A stretch of 64,000 bases of DNA, from NCBI GenBank assembly GCA_030141605.1, contig JAQGDQ010000303.1, forward strand, positions 124,001-188,000. The letters run 5' to 3'. Below, piece by piece: positions 1 through 15,500 of the stretch; position 1 is the first letter of the stretch; each line of letters begins with the position of its first letter. This DNA comes from Tubiluchus corallicola. Its lineage: Eukaryota > Priapulida > Priapulimorpha > Priapulimorphida > Tubiluchidae. The translations under genes and the position numbers were made by a program. The notes under the pieces are model-generated. The model had not been told where the DNA came from. It ran no database searches and worked only from the letters and a program-made list of their open reading frames with translations.

Positions 1-1453
1 AGAATAAAATATTTTGTGACTCTTGGTTGTCTATAATTTGGACGTCAAACATATTGCTATCGCTCCGCCTCTGTTGTGATGTAAGCACGCTGACGGGAAA
101 TCGGGGACATTAGTTTAAGGCGAACAATTACTCTTTAGTAAACAATATTACAACTATATTGTCTATGTCTAATCAGCAGATAAACTGTTTGTGCTTTTCA
201 TACACAAAATTTGCAAGGCAGGAATTATTTTTACAAGAAATTAAAACAAGTAGCCAAAAAATGTCTTTACAATTTAAGTAGAATGTAACGACAAAATTCT
301 ATTCCGTAGATGATACATAAGTCAAAATGGCATCTTTAGGCGCAAAAATGATTATTTCAGGATGCTAATATTACATAGATTTAAATTTTGACCGGCCCAA
401 CAAAACCATGTCCATGTGCTGGCATGTTTTTGTATGTTTGCCTGTTTATCTTTGTTTTATGACTGTTTATCTATCAAAGTAATTAGTCGAACATGTTCAA
501 GATTTTGTGCCCTCATCTTCGCCATCCCTACTGAGCGTATATTAGTTTCCTTATGGGAGCTATTTGCGTTAAAATAACATAGTGCCACTTTTCCCCCAGA
601 CATTTTTACCGTGTCATTTTTTTCTGTGCTATTCTGTCATGCTAGTAGTATGGCATTATTTGAGCATTTAGGATTTACCTTTTAAAATTTTCCAACATAA
701 CAGAATTCGAAGTAAGGAAACATTTATTTTGTTTTTACTTTGACATGGTCTTGGAGAGTGAGCCTATTTAGTTTCTGAACTGTGAACTTGAAGATTTCTC
801 TTACTTGCTATCATGTAAGTTTGAAAATCCGGCGAAACCATGTGGGCGAAACCACGTATGGGCTAAACACTCCGAAAGCTTCGTAAGAAAGTCTAAAGTC
901 TCAATCAAAAAGGAGGTTGTGGATGAAAATGTTGCGATTTACTAAGAATAATACTTGCATTTATTTAGTTTGTAACCTTGTACCAGTTCATGCAAATTGC
1001 TGAGTGAACGTTTTGAAATAATGTAAGTACCATTTACATGCCGTCTTATTGCATACAGGACTTGTGTTAGTAGCAACTATGCACAGAAAGCCATTTGAAA
1101 CAATATGTAGAGTTTGAAGAAATAATCAGAGCATTACTTTATAATTATTATAAATATAATGTAATTATGTTGTCAGTAAGATCAATAATCAGTGGTGCAC
1201 ACTGGGATGGGTGATGCAGTGCCATTTTACCATATGGTGGAAACATTTTAAATTATTAAGAATTTTCTTTTTCAATTACATTAATTTTTCAAACAGGTAG
1301 CATAGTGCTGAGTAATATAACTTTTTTATGGAAAATTCTTGCAGATACTATATAGGCCTACTGTAAAAATCCCTCTTTTTCCTCTTTAAGCTATACCTAG
1401 GTAAATATTTGAAAATTTAAATAATAATAATTTCACCATCTAGTTAACCTCAG
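1..1453. other. 5' flank or upstream intron of the nidogen-like gene
   Basis: AT-rich sequence with no exon I can support. The nidogen-like gene must have further 5' exons (signal peptide and the start of the NIDO domain), because the first clear exon at 1881 opens in the middle of that domain. I looked for the expected N-terminal motif on the + strand and saw none, so those exons may lie left of the window or be too short to see. Confidence 0.5.
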
Positions 1454-1487
1454 TGCCTCAATGGCTACAGTTGATTCAATGTTTTGG
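1454..1487 (+). CDS. Tentative NIDO micro-exon upstream of the first clear nidogen exon
   Basis: Between an acceptor-like CAG ending at 1453 and a strong donor (GTAAGT from 1488), 34 bases read in the right phase to join the exon at 1881. The junction gives DSMFW then VNSNGF, which lines up with the strand before the conserved V-x-x-NG turn of NIDO domains. The acceptor could instead be the TAG ending at 1443 (exon from 1444). It is very short and has no independent support. Confidence 0.35.
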
Positions 1488-1880
1488 GTAAGTTATCGTT
1501 TTCAGCACCTCGGCTAAAGCGAGGGATTGCCATGTTTTGCCACACTGCCACCTTTGACCTACTGTCGATTGTGCAGTTGCCAGCTTACTGAGTTATTAGC
1601 ATACAGCATTGCAGTATTTCTCGATTTTGCCTGTTTCCTGGTGATCCTGCTACGAAATCATTTTTGCAGCTAGTTTATTGTTTGAAAAGATCTCACAGCT
1701 CTACATGTGCTCGGAGGGTTTTTATAAACATATTTTATTGTTCACAGTTTGTAATGCTTAGGTTTGGAGCATTTCGATTTTTTGTCTATAACACACTTGT
1801 TTTTCTATTGTTATTGTATTGTCTTAAGTACTAGATTTGATTAAACTGTAAATCAAGATGTTTAAAAAAATTTTTTGTAG

Positions 1881-3512
1881 GTGAATTCTAATGGATTCGT
1901 GTCATTTGGGACAGAAGTACCTAGTTATAACAATGTACCACTACCGCTTAATTTACCAGTAATTGCACCTTTCTATGCAGATATTGACACAACAGGAACT
2001 GGAAGAATATTTTATAGGTTTATATTTTTGCACATATAATTTTAGCATAACTATGTCATTTTTAAAGGAAGTGAAAGATAAAGGTTTTTAAGTGATGCTG
2101 TTTAATTAACAATCAGGTAAATAGAGATGTGACTGTTTTTCATACAACTGTAAACATTGAAAGAGTATACTGAGTAAATTCAATTACCTGTACTTAAGTA
2201 AGTTTTTGTAAGTGTAGGTTGGAATGAATAGAAACTTACTTTTACAATTGGTAAGTGTAAAAAACAAAACATTTTCACTGACAGAGAAGCAAAAGACATC
2301 AGCACATTAGACAGAGCTACGGAAGATGTACGGGATCATTTTATCAATTATCCCACATTTGAAGCGACGGGGGTATTTATCGTTACTTGGGATAATGTCG
2401 GATATTATTCTGGTGGAAATGACAGGGTAGGTATATTTACTTTTAACTGCAAATTGTATATATTTATCATTTTTATTTAATTTTTGGAGGATATATCTGT
2501 ATGAGTTTTGGTAGCATACATGTGCTTCTTCTAAGGTGATAATTTTTAAATTAAGTGATTTGTAACCATTTTTGACAAGGCTAGTCCTGAGAGTAATCTT
2601 CATGTACAGGCTGTACGATATAAGTAATCCAAGTTTGCAAGGTATACCACTTTTGTAAGGGTATACTTTGTATTCCATTGTAAAGTACTTGTACAATATA
2701 GGTGCCATTTTTCTTTACTTTGGTACTTTTGTTAGTGAGTATCTGAAATTGCTACACGATAAATTCTCAAGGCAAACTTATCAGTAATAAATCGTATTAT
2801 ATTTACAATGGCCAGCATCTGTTAGGAAACCAATACATAAGTGCAGCATATTTACTCTGTTTGTTTGTTCGTTTGTTTGTTTATGTAACATCAAAATATC
2901 TAAGTGAAACCTTTGCTTTTGATTGAAACAACAAGTAGTAAAAGTTTGTCGTTGAGAAATTGAATGTTATCGTTAGCTATTAATGGGGAGTTGTATTAAT
3001 ATTTTGCACTTTTGCAACAATAATTTATCTAATTATTATTTAGGCAAACACATTCCAGCTGGTCCTTATCAGCGATGGTACAAATTCGTTTGCCATTTTT
3101 CTTTATATGGACAATGGTATTGAGTGGATCCGCAGTGAAGGCAAGAATCCCACAATGGAGGACACGCCTGGTCAGGTCGGCTTCGATTCTGGGGATGGAA
3201 TTCGATGGTACAAGTTACGTGGATCGGGAACACGCAGAATTAATGAGTTAGACCGGTCAGTAATTAATACCAATTACATATGCACAATATAGTATCCGTT
3301 CAACTTCTCTTGATTATAAGACTGACATCAAATATCTAGGTTAATGGCAAACAAAGAAACCTAAAAAAGATCATTAGCTTTTTATAATGATTCATTGCAA
3401 GCTTTTTATTTCAGCTTATCCAATGTGAATAAAAATGGAGTATGGATGTTCCAGATTGGTAATTTAGGAGAAAAAACTAATATTAAGGAGCCAGATCTGG
3501 TTGATGGAGTTA
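1881..3512 (+). CDS. NID: NIDO domain exons of the nidogen-like gene (4 exons)
   Basis: Exons 1881-2017, 2285-2426, 3044-3255 and 3415-3512. The translation contains [53 protein letters not shown] and [10 protein letters not shown]. These follow the NIDO order: NG turn, APF-x-AD-x-D, the TW-x-x-VG strand, then the FQ-x-x-L-x-SDG-x-x-S strand and a closing W-x-F-x-I-G. Phases run 0/2, 2/0, 0/2, 2/1. The start of the domain is missing from the clear exons. Introns of 267, 617 and 159 bases contain nothing recognisable. Confidence 0.9.
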
Positions 3513-6500
3513 GTAAGTAGTTGTTATTTTTCAAATTTTGAGGAAAGCTAACAAAACAAAATTAGTGCTACCTTTCTGCTCTTCAATTTCAGATCGTAAG
3601 GAACATTTACCTAGATGAAGTCTATCATTTATGTAAGATGGAGAAGAAACAGGATGAGTGCTGGATCTAATCTGTTTTGCACCTTTATTGAATTTGTCCA
3701 ATTGTATGTGAATTTACACTACATGTAGAACTTATTTTGCCTCTGTGTTGTTATTAACAAATACTGTCACAGTGTCAGGGCCCTGCATTGAAAAATGCTT
3801 GTGCTGTGGCCAAATATAATTTTGAACCAATCAGCTGTTTAAATGAATCTAGCAGAGCATTGCAGAAAGATGTGAGTTAGGTGTATGCATTCTGTTTACA
3901 TTACAAAAAATACAAAATAAGTCTAAACTCCAACTATGTACTTCTGAGACCATATATGGGAGGTAGTCACAAGAAGTCCAGTATCTGTAATAGTCTTTCT
4001 GGCTGCGTGACTATTCACATTGCGTGACTAGAAAGTGTAGGACGGGTAGATTATTTTCTGCCTATTGTAAACAACAGGATTTATGTGAAAATTTAGTCAT
4101 TAATATTAACAGCTATACGTAAGCATTTTGGGGGAGTATTACAACTGACATCTTCATCTCCTTATTTTTCCGTATATGCATGAATTTTATTAGTATGCAT
4201 ATGAATTTGCAGAAACAAGTGAATCATTTACACTGACATTGCTTGCAGCTTGGAATCCATTCCAATTTATAATTTAGTGCAGTACGCATAGCTGCAAACA
4301 AAGTTTCTCAAAAATGGAAAAATTGTTTTGTAACTTGCGTGTGCTCTCTTTAGACTGCTGTCTATGTAAACAAGCAAAAGCAGTCATAAATCGAGCCAGA
4401 AATGTCAAACAATAAAATTGACAAATGTTAACAAATCTCAAGCAGTGTTTTTTCTGATGGCAGTCTAGCTGCTTAATGACTCTATTTTCTGCCAAAATGC
4501 TTTATTGATCAGTTTGTTCAGTTTTAGAAGGACACCTTGGCACTGCAGTTGCTGTTGTTTTCGTATGTAATGCAAACCCTGCATTTAATTGGTTTTTTAG
4601 TATTCTATCCTAGTTTATAATGTAAACATGCATATAAAAGAGTGACGATTTTTTACACTTGATCTTAGAATTGCTGTTTTAATGTAATGGTGTTTGATGC
4701 CATGCTTGGTTGAATTTGAGTTATTCTACAAAAAGAAAACGCAGATAGCATGGAACTTTCGTGGTTTGATGTACGACTAAGCCACACCTGCTATATTAAG
4801 CAATTTTTAAAATTTTGTCGATTATCTTAACCGTAATAGCTTGACCCTTGATCCTTAAATGGACTTGATCCTTAATTTATAAAGCCTTGACGGCCTGTTC
4901 TACAAAGATTGCCCACTCAGGCGATTAGAAAGATCAATGCTCAGTATTACGCAGAGTCACAGACATGATTAAATGGGCTTTTCTTAATGTGTGTTAATTA
5001 ATGTTGTAATTCTTTAGTTCAGACATCTGCGTTGGATGAACAGAGACAGCAGACATGTGTAGAAGGAGCTGCATCGTGTCATTCAAGTGCGAGATGTATT
5101 GACTACAATCCGGGCTATTGCTGTGAATGCACTGGAGACTTGTCGCTGGGAAATGGCTTTGCATGTATTGACCCAAGTGAGTACTGGTTTGGACGGAAAA
5201 CACATATTTGTCTTGAAAGCTGTTAGCTGTGAAAATTGGAGGGAATGTGATTGTGCTGTTAGGCTGCTGTGCTGTGAATGAGACTTTAAGTTTTTTAATT
5301 AAAGAGAAATGTGTATGTTCATCAGCATAAAATAAATCACCGTGGCTAACTTGACCGAAATCTGACTTGGCACCAAAGACTTTAAGTCATTCAAAATTTT
5401 TAAAAATCGTGAAAAATAGTTTTGTTTATATTTTAAAGTCTGTAAAGTAGAGTGTATCAAAATAAGCCAAGATATTAGGTTTTAGAAGTGTTTGTACGGC
5501 AATAAAAATGCAGTCTTTTGTAAGTGTGCATGTTGTGACTGTTCTGTACTGCACAGATAACCACAACCTCACCTGTTTCGAAAACAATGTAAACAGATTG
5601 CTTTTATCAGTAGCACTTCTTTGGACACATTTTCATACTGTCATCTTTTTGCTGCAGCCCCTTGCTGTGAGTGGCCATTAGCTTTGTTTGGGACGATGTA
5701 TGTAAAAACTATGGCAAAATGCATAAAATAACATAATTACTGAGCATTTGCAATATTAGTTTCTTCCATAAATGAAAAATATTAACAGAAAGCCATGCAA
5801 ATTTTGTTTCAACCACTGAAATTAGAGCAAAGGTTTTTGGTGAATGAATGAAAATCTATGATTTTCCCACCATGCCAAATCTAACGCAAAAAGTGTTTGC
5901 ACAAATAGTTAACAACTCATTTTAATTGTTTTATTATATTGACATAATAACAGAGCTTATCGTCTTTTATTTATATGTTTATTTGATTGTTTATTTATTT
6001 ATTCATAATCCTGGTTCAGCTTGTCTGGCCGATTGCTTGGTTGCCTGTGTTCTATCTATTTGTTGCTCCTCTGACAAAATTTCAAACTGATGTAAATCTT
6101 ATCAGTGCTCTGAATATACTTTTGACTCCACTGCTTTATTTGAAACTTGAGATTTTTTAGAAGTATTGTTTATTCTGATGGCTTACTGTGATTTTATTTT
6201 ATGTAGATGAACCGCAAAGAGTTAACGGGGAGGTGACTGGGAAGGTGAATGGCTATGAATTCCATGACGTTTATTTACACACCTACATTGTTACGAAGGA
6301 CAGTCGGGCGTATACAGGAATTAGCCGTTTCACAGAGTCAGTCGGACAGTCCATGACACCTGCAATGCCTGTTGCAAGCATCTATGGATGGCTATTTGCT
6401 GCACCAACTAATGAACAAGCAAAAACAGGATTTCAGCTGACTGGTGGGAAATTTAATCGCACTGCGACCATACAGTTTAACAGTGGAGAGGCGCTGCACA

Positions 6501-9500
6501 TTCGAGAGACATGCACTGGACACGATGCTTCCAATTACATGCGAGTTGCAGTGCAATTGAACGGGAATGTTCCCGAGGTAGAAGCAGGAGCACGTGTGGA
6601 GGTCATTGATTACTCAGAGATTTACAGACATATTGAGCCAGGTCAGATTTGAAAAGTTTATTCATAGCATGATTACTAATAATGTTTTGAGTTGCAATTA
6701 TATTGCATCTACATAATTTTTGATTCAATTATTTATTTATAGCATGAAGAATATTTTTTGCAGTATAGTGTGAAGTTATTAAATAGAATACTATAGAGGT
6801 ACTATAAAAGCTAAGTGTGTGCAAATTTTTTTTTAATTCTGACACGTTAAACAAGGTCTGCTTTTTTTGGAAGTACTAAAATTTTTATTTTTTGTTTGCT
6901 GGAAATGCTATTTCATGCAGTTATTATAATAATATTTAAATAAACTCAACCCATATGTATTTACTCGCATATTTTTCAGGTTTGGTTAAATCGTATGCTA
7001 CACACACATACACTGTAAATGAAAGAGAATTTAGTTACAGTGTTGATCAGACGATCAGTTTTGATGAATGCAAGTATCAGTATTCTGACTCTGATGAAGG
7101 CCTTAAGACTTTGCAGTTATCCACATCAAGAAATTTTGTCACTTATGATGCAAGTGAACAAATTTTGCGATATGTGCAAGAAACGAAGATTTCTCCTCTT
7201 GGAGGTACGTTCATGTCAGAAATCTGAATGTGGAATATTCGGCTTTTGCTCAATGACTCATTAATTATTCTCCAGCAAGAAGAGACAGTTTCTCAAGAAA
7301 AAATTACGTTTAAGCAATGTTTATATGTACATAACTTGTGTGGAAGATGTCAATGTTCACAATGTCTGCAGTACATCGATGGTGACGTTAACACTCCTAT
7401 TAGTGCTTATTATACAATTTTTGATCCTAAAGTCAGTTATGTTATTAGAAAAGCCCGTAAAATTATACACCTATAAATAGTTATGACTTGTATAACGTGA
7501 GATTAGCTGTCATGTGACTTAGCCACCAAAGTTGAGTTACACCTAATTGGTCATAGAGTGATCACGGAATGAGATAAGAATATATATGTACTCAAACACA
7601 GCTTTAGATGACACCTGCTTTTGATATCATCTACTTTCTTCAGTATCTACTTTTATCCACTACTACTTTGTATAACTGGTATAACCCCCATTTTAATTGA
7701 TAAATTCAATGTTTACATTTTTGCCAGTGTGTATATTGTTTCCTGTGGCATGTGGAAAGATTTGGAACAATCGAGTAAACACAAGAAAACCACCTGCAGA
7801 AATAATGAGTGCTGATTGATAGTCGCTTATATTCACTTGATACATTTATGGTTCTTACACTTAGTATCATTCTGCTAAAGGGCTATGATTCATCCATTGA
7901 TGAAAAATGGAATCCCTAACAGTAATATGTAATTTAATTAAGGAAATTTCAAATGTTTCACATAATTTGCATATACCAACCTCACCAACATATGTTGACC
8001 GCATTAGTAAAAACTTATCTGCTGGTTATGACGTCGCATATGCCTGGTTTTACGTAGAATGTGAGGTGAAATTTCCATTTATATCTTATATCAACATGTA
8101 GTGTCTTCCACTCTGTGGCGTCAGTAAAAATACGACAGTTTTGATTATTATCTACCACGTAATACACTGTTATAAGCTTTTGTCATTGTTGGCTTCTGTC
8201 ACTAAATTTTCCTTCATTTCATTCCTTTTTATTATTACAAGTGAGTAAAATTTTATTCATTTTATTTGTGTATCAGTAGAAATCGTTTTTATGTTTAATT
8301 TTCACAAATTGCGTGTCAAACCTAGGACTATCCTTGATAAAGAGATAGCACAACCATCTACATTATGTGAAGTCTGTAATTGAGTACTGAGTGCTGGATA
8401 ATAGCTTGTAGAACTACTTATAAACAACGGCAAAATCTCTTTGTCATTGCAGGAAAAAATGGTAGAATGCACTAAACTCTTACACTTCTGGTTCTGGCAA
8501 ATATATAATGAAGTATGACATTAGTGAACATACCAGAAACTCAAATAGTAATGAAAATTTATATCTCGAGTAGTAGTGAATTTTGCAGCAGCTACTTTTA
8601 ACCATGCTCCAAGCAAACATTTTTTGTTATCTTGTAGATGATCCCTGCCGACGTATAACTTGCCATGCAGATGCTACTTGTGTGTTAGAAGGCACCACTC
8701 CACAGTGCATTTGTAACAATGGCTTTCGAGGCGATGGCACAGAATGCTCTGGTAAATAATAAGTATTTAGTTCCACGCACAATGACATCAAAGGTTGTAG
8801 GAAATTATTTGCTTGCAATTTGTTTTTGTTTTTGTTGAATTAATGAAATGCAGTCATTAATGAATAGTGAATTAACAAGACCTTTTTCATATCAGTTGTA
8901 TATAAATCATGAAAATATACTAGAAATGCTGACGCTTTTTGTTAAGAATGCAGCTATCAGTATGTTGTAAAATCACTAAAATATATTTTTTGTTGCATTA
9001 GCAGCAGCCATCACGTGACTACTGTTGTAATGAACTAATTAACAAGAATTACTGATATAATTACATTATTTTAATCCTGCTAGATATTGATGAATGCAGA
9101 GAAAGAATTGCACAGTGTGATATACGAGCTGCCCACTGTATCAACACAGCTGGATCTTACACCTGTAAATGCATAGAAGGCTGGACAGGAGATGGCAAAA
9201 CGTGTACAAGTATGTAGCATACATAGTTTACATATCTCTTCTTTTTGCGGTGTGCGTCTTATTCGAGAAACAACACAGTATATGCTGCAGCTGACTTTAG
9301 TATTAATTAGATATGACAACCAAACCAGTGTAGCATTACAGTGAAAATACAATCAGGCTGCTTCACTTAATTGTTTTTTTGTATACAATTGATTTTCACG
9401 TATTTGTAAATACTTACTCATGTAAATCGCTTTGCTTTCCAGAAAAAGTTGAAGAGGAAGATTCTTGTGAAGATCTGGAGTGCCACGATTATGCAATCTG

Positions 9501-12500
9501 TGTTCATGATCCGGCATCCAACCAGCCGGTGTGCCAGTGCCAACAAGGTTATTTAGGAGATGGTTTCTTTTGTGCTCCTGATCCATATGGTAAGTTATTT
9601 GAATGACAAACATTAATAATTTCTAAAGTTTGCTTTTTTGACAATCATTATCAGTTATGTGAACTAGGCTATTGAAAAGCCATTTTTGCAGTGGCACTTA
9701 CTAAACTCAAGTTTTCACTTCTCATTGTTTGTAACCAATTTTTAGTTTTTTTTTACAAATAATATTGTAGAATTCTACATAAAAATGCTTGATCTTCCTT
9801 TTCACTTCTTGTAGGTGGTATTAATGGAGGTGTTATTGAGCCAGTCATTCCGGATGAACCATATGACTGTCGAGTACAGCAATTGTGTGATGTGAACGCT
9901 GAATGTATCTACGATTACGAGAACGAACGGTTCAAATGCCAATGTATGGTTGGTTATGATGGCAATGGCTTCACTTGTTCACAAGATATAACAATAGGTA
10001 CCTTATTATGTGAATATGCTTTCCTTACTTGACATTCTTTTCAAGTGAACTGGCTGATATCTTAACACTTTCAACAACTTAGCATTAACAACTTTTTGCA
10101 TGTTTTGCAATTAATTTTTACTAGGATGTAGTGGTGAGACTAAATAATCAATTGTAATCGATTTGGTCTTTTATTTCAGATCGTCGATTATTTTTATTCT
10201 GCTGCCGAAAATCATTTGTGTTACCATTACAATTTGCAACTATTTTTTCCCAAAATCCAAATAATTGCACTGCACATATAGCCATCATTGGAGCAAAGTC
10301 AAGGAAAATGGTGCTATTTTTGCACAGCAACATATCATGCTGGCATTATTGCTTAGATGCGAAGTTTTCTCGTGTGGTTTTCATGTGCTTTTTGTAAAAA
10401 CCTATAGAAATCGATTATTAAATTGGTTTTGTATCTGATTTGTCAACGAAAATGCAACTATTAATTGTTCCACCACTGCTAGAAAGCTAGGGTGTGAAAG
10501 AAATTGCACATTGTTTTTTGGCCCTTCTTTGTCAGATAGCTATGAAAGTTTGTTTCTTGTTATTAGTTTGTGTGCTAGCCTAGAGTGAGTACTAAAATCA
10601 GCACTAAAATGAAACTGCTCTTTACTGGTGTAATTTTACTGGTTCTTAATTGACCTTAAAGACATTGATCTTCAAAATCCATCTTCATTTTTGATATAAG
10701 CCATGTTCAAACATGTCTTTATGTTCAAACAGGTGCCAGACCCCAACTCTGCTTTCTGGCTACTTATATTCATTGAAATAGCAACTGCCTATTTTGTATC
10801 AGTATAATTTCTATCAAATGTGTCAGTCGTTACATAGTGTCTGTTAATGTACAAGCCATAGGTCATTGTTTTTTCCCAGTTTTTTAGCTTGAATAATTTT
10901 TTCTTTTTTATGAGGACCCTTACCACATCTTTGGTTTTTTCTGTGTAAAACACTAATTTACAATTGTTGATGTATGTCTGTAACCTTGTCTGCTGTCTTG
11001 CTTACAGCTTTATTGTTTGTTTGTGCATTCAGTCTGACTGTATATTTGATGCTTTGTTTAGTAGCTTGATTTGTTTGTTTATTATCTGCAAATGTTTTTT
11101 GTTGTTTGCTTAAATGATGAGAATTCTTGTTAAAGTTGCTAATTTTGAGTTTTTTCTTGTAATAATTTTTTGTTCTGCATGTTCATGAGCTTTCTATGTG
11201 CTTAACGCAGCCCCTCAAGAACCGTGCACACAGTGTGATCCATTTGCTCGATGTGTGTACGACGAAAATGAAAATGAACATAGGTGTCAGTGTTACCTAG
11301 GTTTCCAAGGTGACGGGACCATTTGCTCCCCTGTAAGTGGTAAGTGATATGCTTGCTGTTGTGCAGTTCTCTGTGCATTTATGTTATGTGGAAAAATAAT
11401 TTATTTTTTGGTTTTTACGCATTTATGAAGAAATGTATTTGAAAATGGCAAAAATGTATACATTTTTTAGAAAACATTTTTTTAGAAAATGAAAAAATTG
11501 AAGCAAAAGTTTGAACTATGGATCATGGCATTTCTAATTCAGAAATCTCACAGATTTGTGTGTCATTGTTCAATGTTGGTATTGTGTCCGTTTGATTCTT
11601 TACTCACAAAATTTAACTATGCAAGCATTGGTCGGCTTTTGATTTATGGCAAATATTTTTTCTAAATTATTGTCTGTTCCAAGGAATAGGCAGTAACCAA
11701 GCAATGCAAACTGTTGATGTGTAAATGGTCTCTCTTGTGTGAGAGATGAATGTTAATTTTGTGTTAATTTTCTATGTAGATTTAGCATGAACAACAAACA
11801 TAAATATACTATAAACTAATATAAATGTTTAATCTTTATTGATAATAATTACTCAACAATGTTTACAACATTTAAAGTGACATATAAAGGTAATGTTTAA
11901 GTAATCTTTTATTATAGAAATTTGACAAATTGGAAATTAATTCACTGCAATATAATTTTGCTGAATCCTTCGTTTTCTTTCTAGAACAAAGCTGTGACGT
12001 GTTGAACGACTGCCATCCAAATGCTCAGTGTTTGTGGGATACTGTTCTTGTCAAATATGTCTGCGTGTGTGGTGAAGGCCTTGAAGGAGATGGTTACCAG
12101 TGCGATTATCCTGTAGGTAAGTAATGATAGTAATGACGCACATAAAAAAGACATAATTGGGACAACATTTTGAACTGAAAAGTGTTTGAATATAACAATG
12201 TTTCAGTGATTTCGTCTCTTCTCAAAAAATCTTATATTTAGGCAAGCTTGTATACTAGAATCTTAGACTGTTAAGAATGGTAAGAGTGATATTTTCCAAA
12301 ATCGGGATGTTGTGTTCATTGCTTTTTCGTTCGTAGATGGTTACATCAACATAGTATAAAAAGATGTTTTGTTTATTGTTTCTTTCTTGCAGTATTTACA
12401 TCACCTTACTTTACAGTCAAATTCACATTTCAGTCTTATTCTTTACAGCCAAATGTAAGGCTGTCTGTATAATTAGCATGTTTGTCTGTTAGATTAGGTG

Positions 12501-15500
12501 TCTATTTGTCTGTCTGCTTATAGATAATGCACTCATTAATCAATTTAATTAGTTTAGTTTTTTGTCTGGTCATACATTCTTTCACTGAAACAATCATCCC
12601 TCGTTCTGACTATCGTTTTTATTACTTCTTTAGAATTGTCTTTGTCTAGCACATCTGAAAAATCTGGCATTTTTTATTGCAGTGTTACCACCAGATAATG
12701 GTCAGTGTGCAAAATGTCACCGCTTTGCTGATTGTTTGTATGATGAATACTATAAACGTTATTATTGTCAATGTAAGGATGGCTATAGGGGTGATGGCTA
12801 TGAGTGTGCATATGAACAAGGTATGTATTCGTCCTTTGTTCAAATCTTTTCATGTTGCAGAACTGTCAAACTGACTTAAACGTAGGTCAATGCTTAACCG
12901 AAATTAAGGCTACTATGTTTGTTGTACTGATTCATAGCAGGCTAATAATAAAAATAATAATAATAATATTGATTTAAATTCAGCTATTTGGATCAATAAT
13001 TAACATAAGCTCCAAAGAGCTTTTCGGCCGACTGTAAATAACAATCTACAATTACGTAACAGAGACTATTATTACTCCACTTTTACCCTAAATACCACGT
13101 GCCAAGCAGGGCAACACTAGGTACCATTTTTAAAGTCTTTGGTTTGGACTTGGCCGTAGTATCGAACTGATGGAAGGTAGAATGGAAAAAATGTTTTATA
13201 GCGTATTCAATACTGAAACTCAAAGAGATAATTACATGCTAAAATCAAACTGAAAACTGATTTTGGAATTTTATTTAGAATGAGAGTTTTTTAACACTCT
13301 ATAAACTCTGCAGAATCCAGGTTGAAAACATTTTGGTATTATTGTTAAATTTATCTAGCTTATGTTGTGTGCCTAGTATTGTGAGTATTGCACTAAACCT
13401 GTGTAATCTAATTACTTGTATCTGCTGGTAAAGCCAACTGCTTATAAAAGAATCAAGATTGGTTTTTAAACTTTGTAATATAATATTTGTTCCTCGGGTG
13501 ATGAGTGGATTGGCAAATATAAACAGGGCCATTCCTTATTTTGAAAAAAGATTTAAATTAATTGTATATTTTTTGTGTGATATTACTAGTAACAAAAAAT
13601 TGTGAAAGCTACTTCCTACTACTGATATATTTCTTACATCAAAACTTTTATATTATAGATTTTTTACGTAATTAAATTATAGTTTATTTGATGTCAATAT
13701 TTCAGCTGCATACTGTCTACAGGATCCAGACCCAGGTCCCTGTGGACAGCCAACAGAACGTTGGTATTACGACAAGAAAACTCGCTCTTGCCAAACCTTT
13801 GAGTATGGTGGGTGTGTCGGAAATCATAACAATTTCCAGACTCTAGAGGATTGTGAATTGCGATGTAAACCGATACCACCCCCTGAGCCACCGATTGTGC
13901 AGACATCTAGGCCAGATACAGATGGACAAACTGGTATGTGAGTCATGCCTATAAATCTGTCAAGGACAAATGAAATAGCTTTTTAGTTAACTTTTATCGT
14001 ATAACAGTGTAGTTACATTTTATGGAACTTTAAATAATTATCTATATTATGCACAGAGATCTTTATTTTGATAATAGCTTTTTTATTTCCCAAAATAGGT
14101 GAGGAACTATAAATCCGAAAATTTTAGTTTTCAAGAAATGGCATAGTTGGCTGAGAAAGAAGTTGTGCAAAAATAGAACCAGATAAATCTAGAGTAAAAT
14201 GTTTTACATATATCACCTTTGCTAATAAATTGCTGATTTAAATCAACTTACCACATGTAAAATAAAGTAACTTGCATTAGAAACAGATAAAAACTATACG
14301 TAAGCTAGTAATTGTTTGTTCTTAAATTTTGAAATGCAGAATTATTGCGAACACAGAGCAAGCAACTATATTAGCTCAGAAGATCCACTGGTACAATGTT
14401 GCAGTTTCTACATGAAATTAGTTATACAGATACCTCTTATTTCCCAAAATTTGTTATTGTTAACTAGAGATCAGCTGTGAAATCGTGAATTGTGGTGTAT
14501 TATCTATTAACATTTTTTGTGCTAATTTCAGAAGTGACTGTTTAACTGGTTTGCTGTTTTTTTATATTTGAATGAGGCTATTTATTTGCTGTTGTTGAAT
14601 TTTGCTGGATTATTGTCAGTGATGGGCAAGTTCCACAAAATGTGAACTTGTTCAAGTTCAAGTTCTTAGGAGTAAAATGAGCTTCATTTAATTTCAAGTT
14701 CCTCCCAGCCAGAATGAACTTTTCTCATATTCAAGTTCACAAGCAGGTTTTGGTAAATTTCAAGTTCCAAATTGGTTGTAGCTACCTAAATGACCACTGT
14801 TACATGTAGTTATTTTACTAAGGTTCCTTAATTCACCTTGCAAATTTTTCACCTTTGGATTTGACTAAATTTGGCTGTGTTTGGCATAATTTTATCAGGA
14901 ACTTGGCTTACAAATGGTCTATACATGTAGTTATTTAACTAACATTCTGGAATTCTCTTTACAAATCTTTCACATTTGGATTTGACTAAATCTGGCTGTG
15001 TTTGGCTTAATTTTTCAGGAACATGGCTTACAAATGGCTCCGTCATCGTCAACCCTATCTGAAGATCTTGCATATAATTTATGCCATTATTTTTCTTTTT
15101 TTTCTAATTTCTTACTTGGTAGGTGAACTTGGAAATTAAGTTCAAGTTCACCTTTTCAGTGAGCTCATTCATGTAAAATTCAAAACACTTTTCCAATAAC
15201 TGCTAAGTTTCTAAATTCCCAAAAAGTGAACGAGTTCATTCTGTCGCTGATTATTGTTGTCATCTTCATTGAGATAAATGCACAACTGAAGAGGTACATT
15301 ATTTGATTTCTTCATTTAGATGATGATGTTTGTGTTATGGATCCTGACAGTGGACCTTGCATGGCTCATTTCATTCGTTACTATTATGATCCTAGACTGG
15401 ATCTTTGCTCAGAGTTTGTTTTTGGTGGTTGTCAAGGCAACAGCAATAATTTTGAAACCATCCAGGAATGTGAAGCCAAGTGCAAAGGTATTATAACAAT

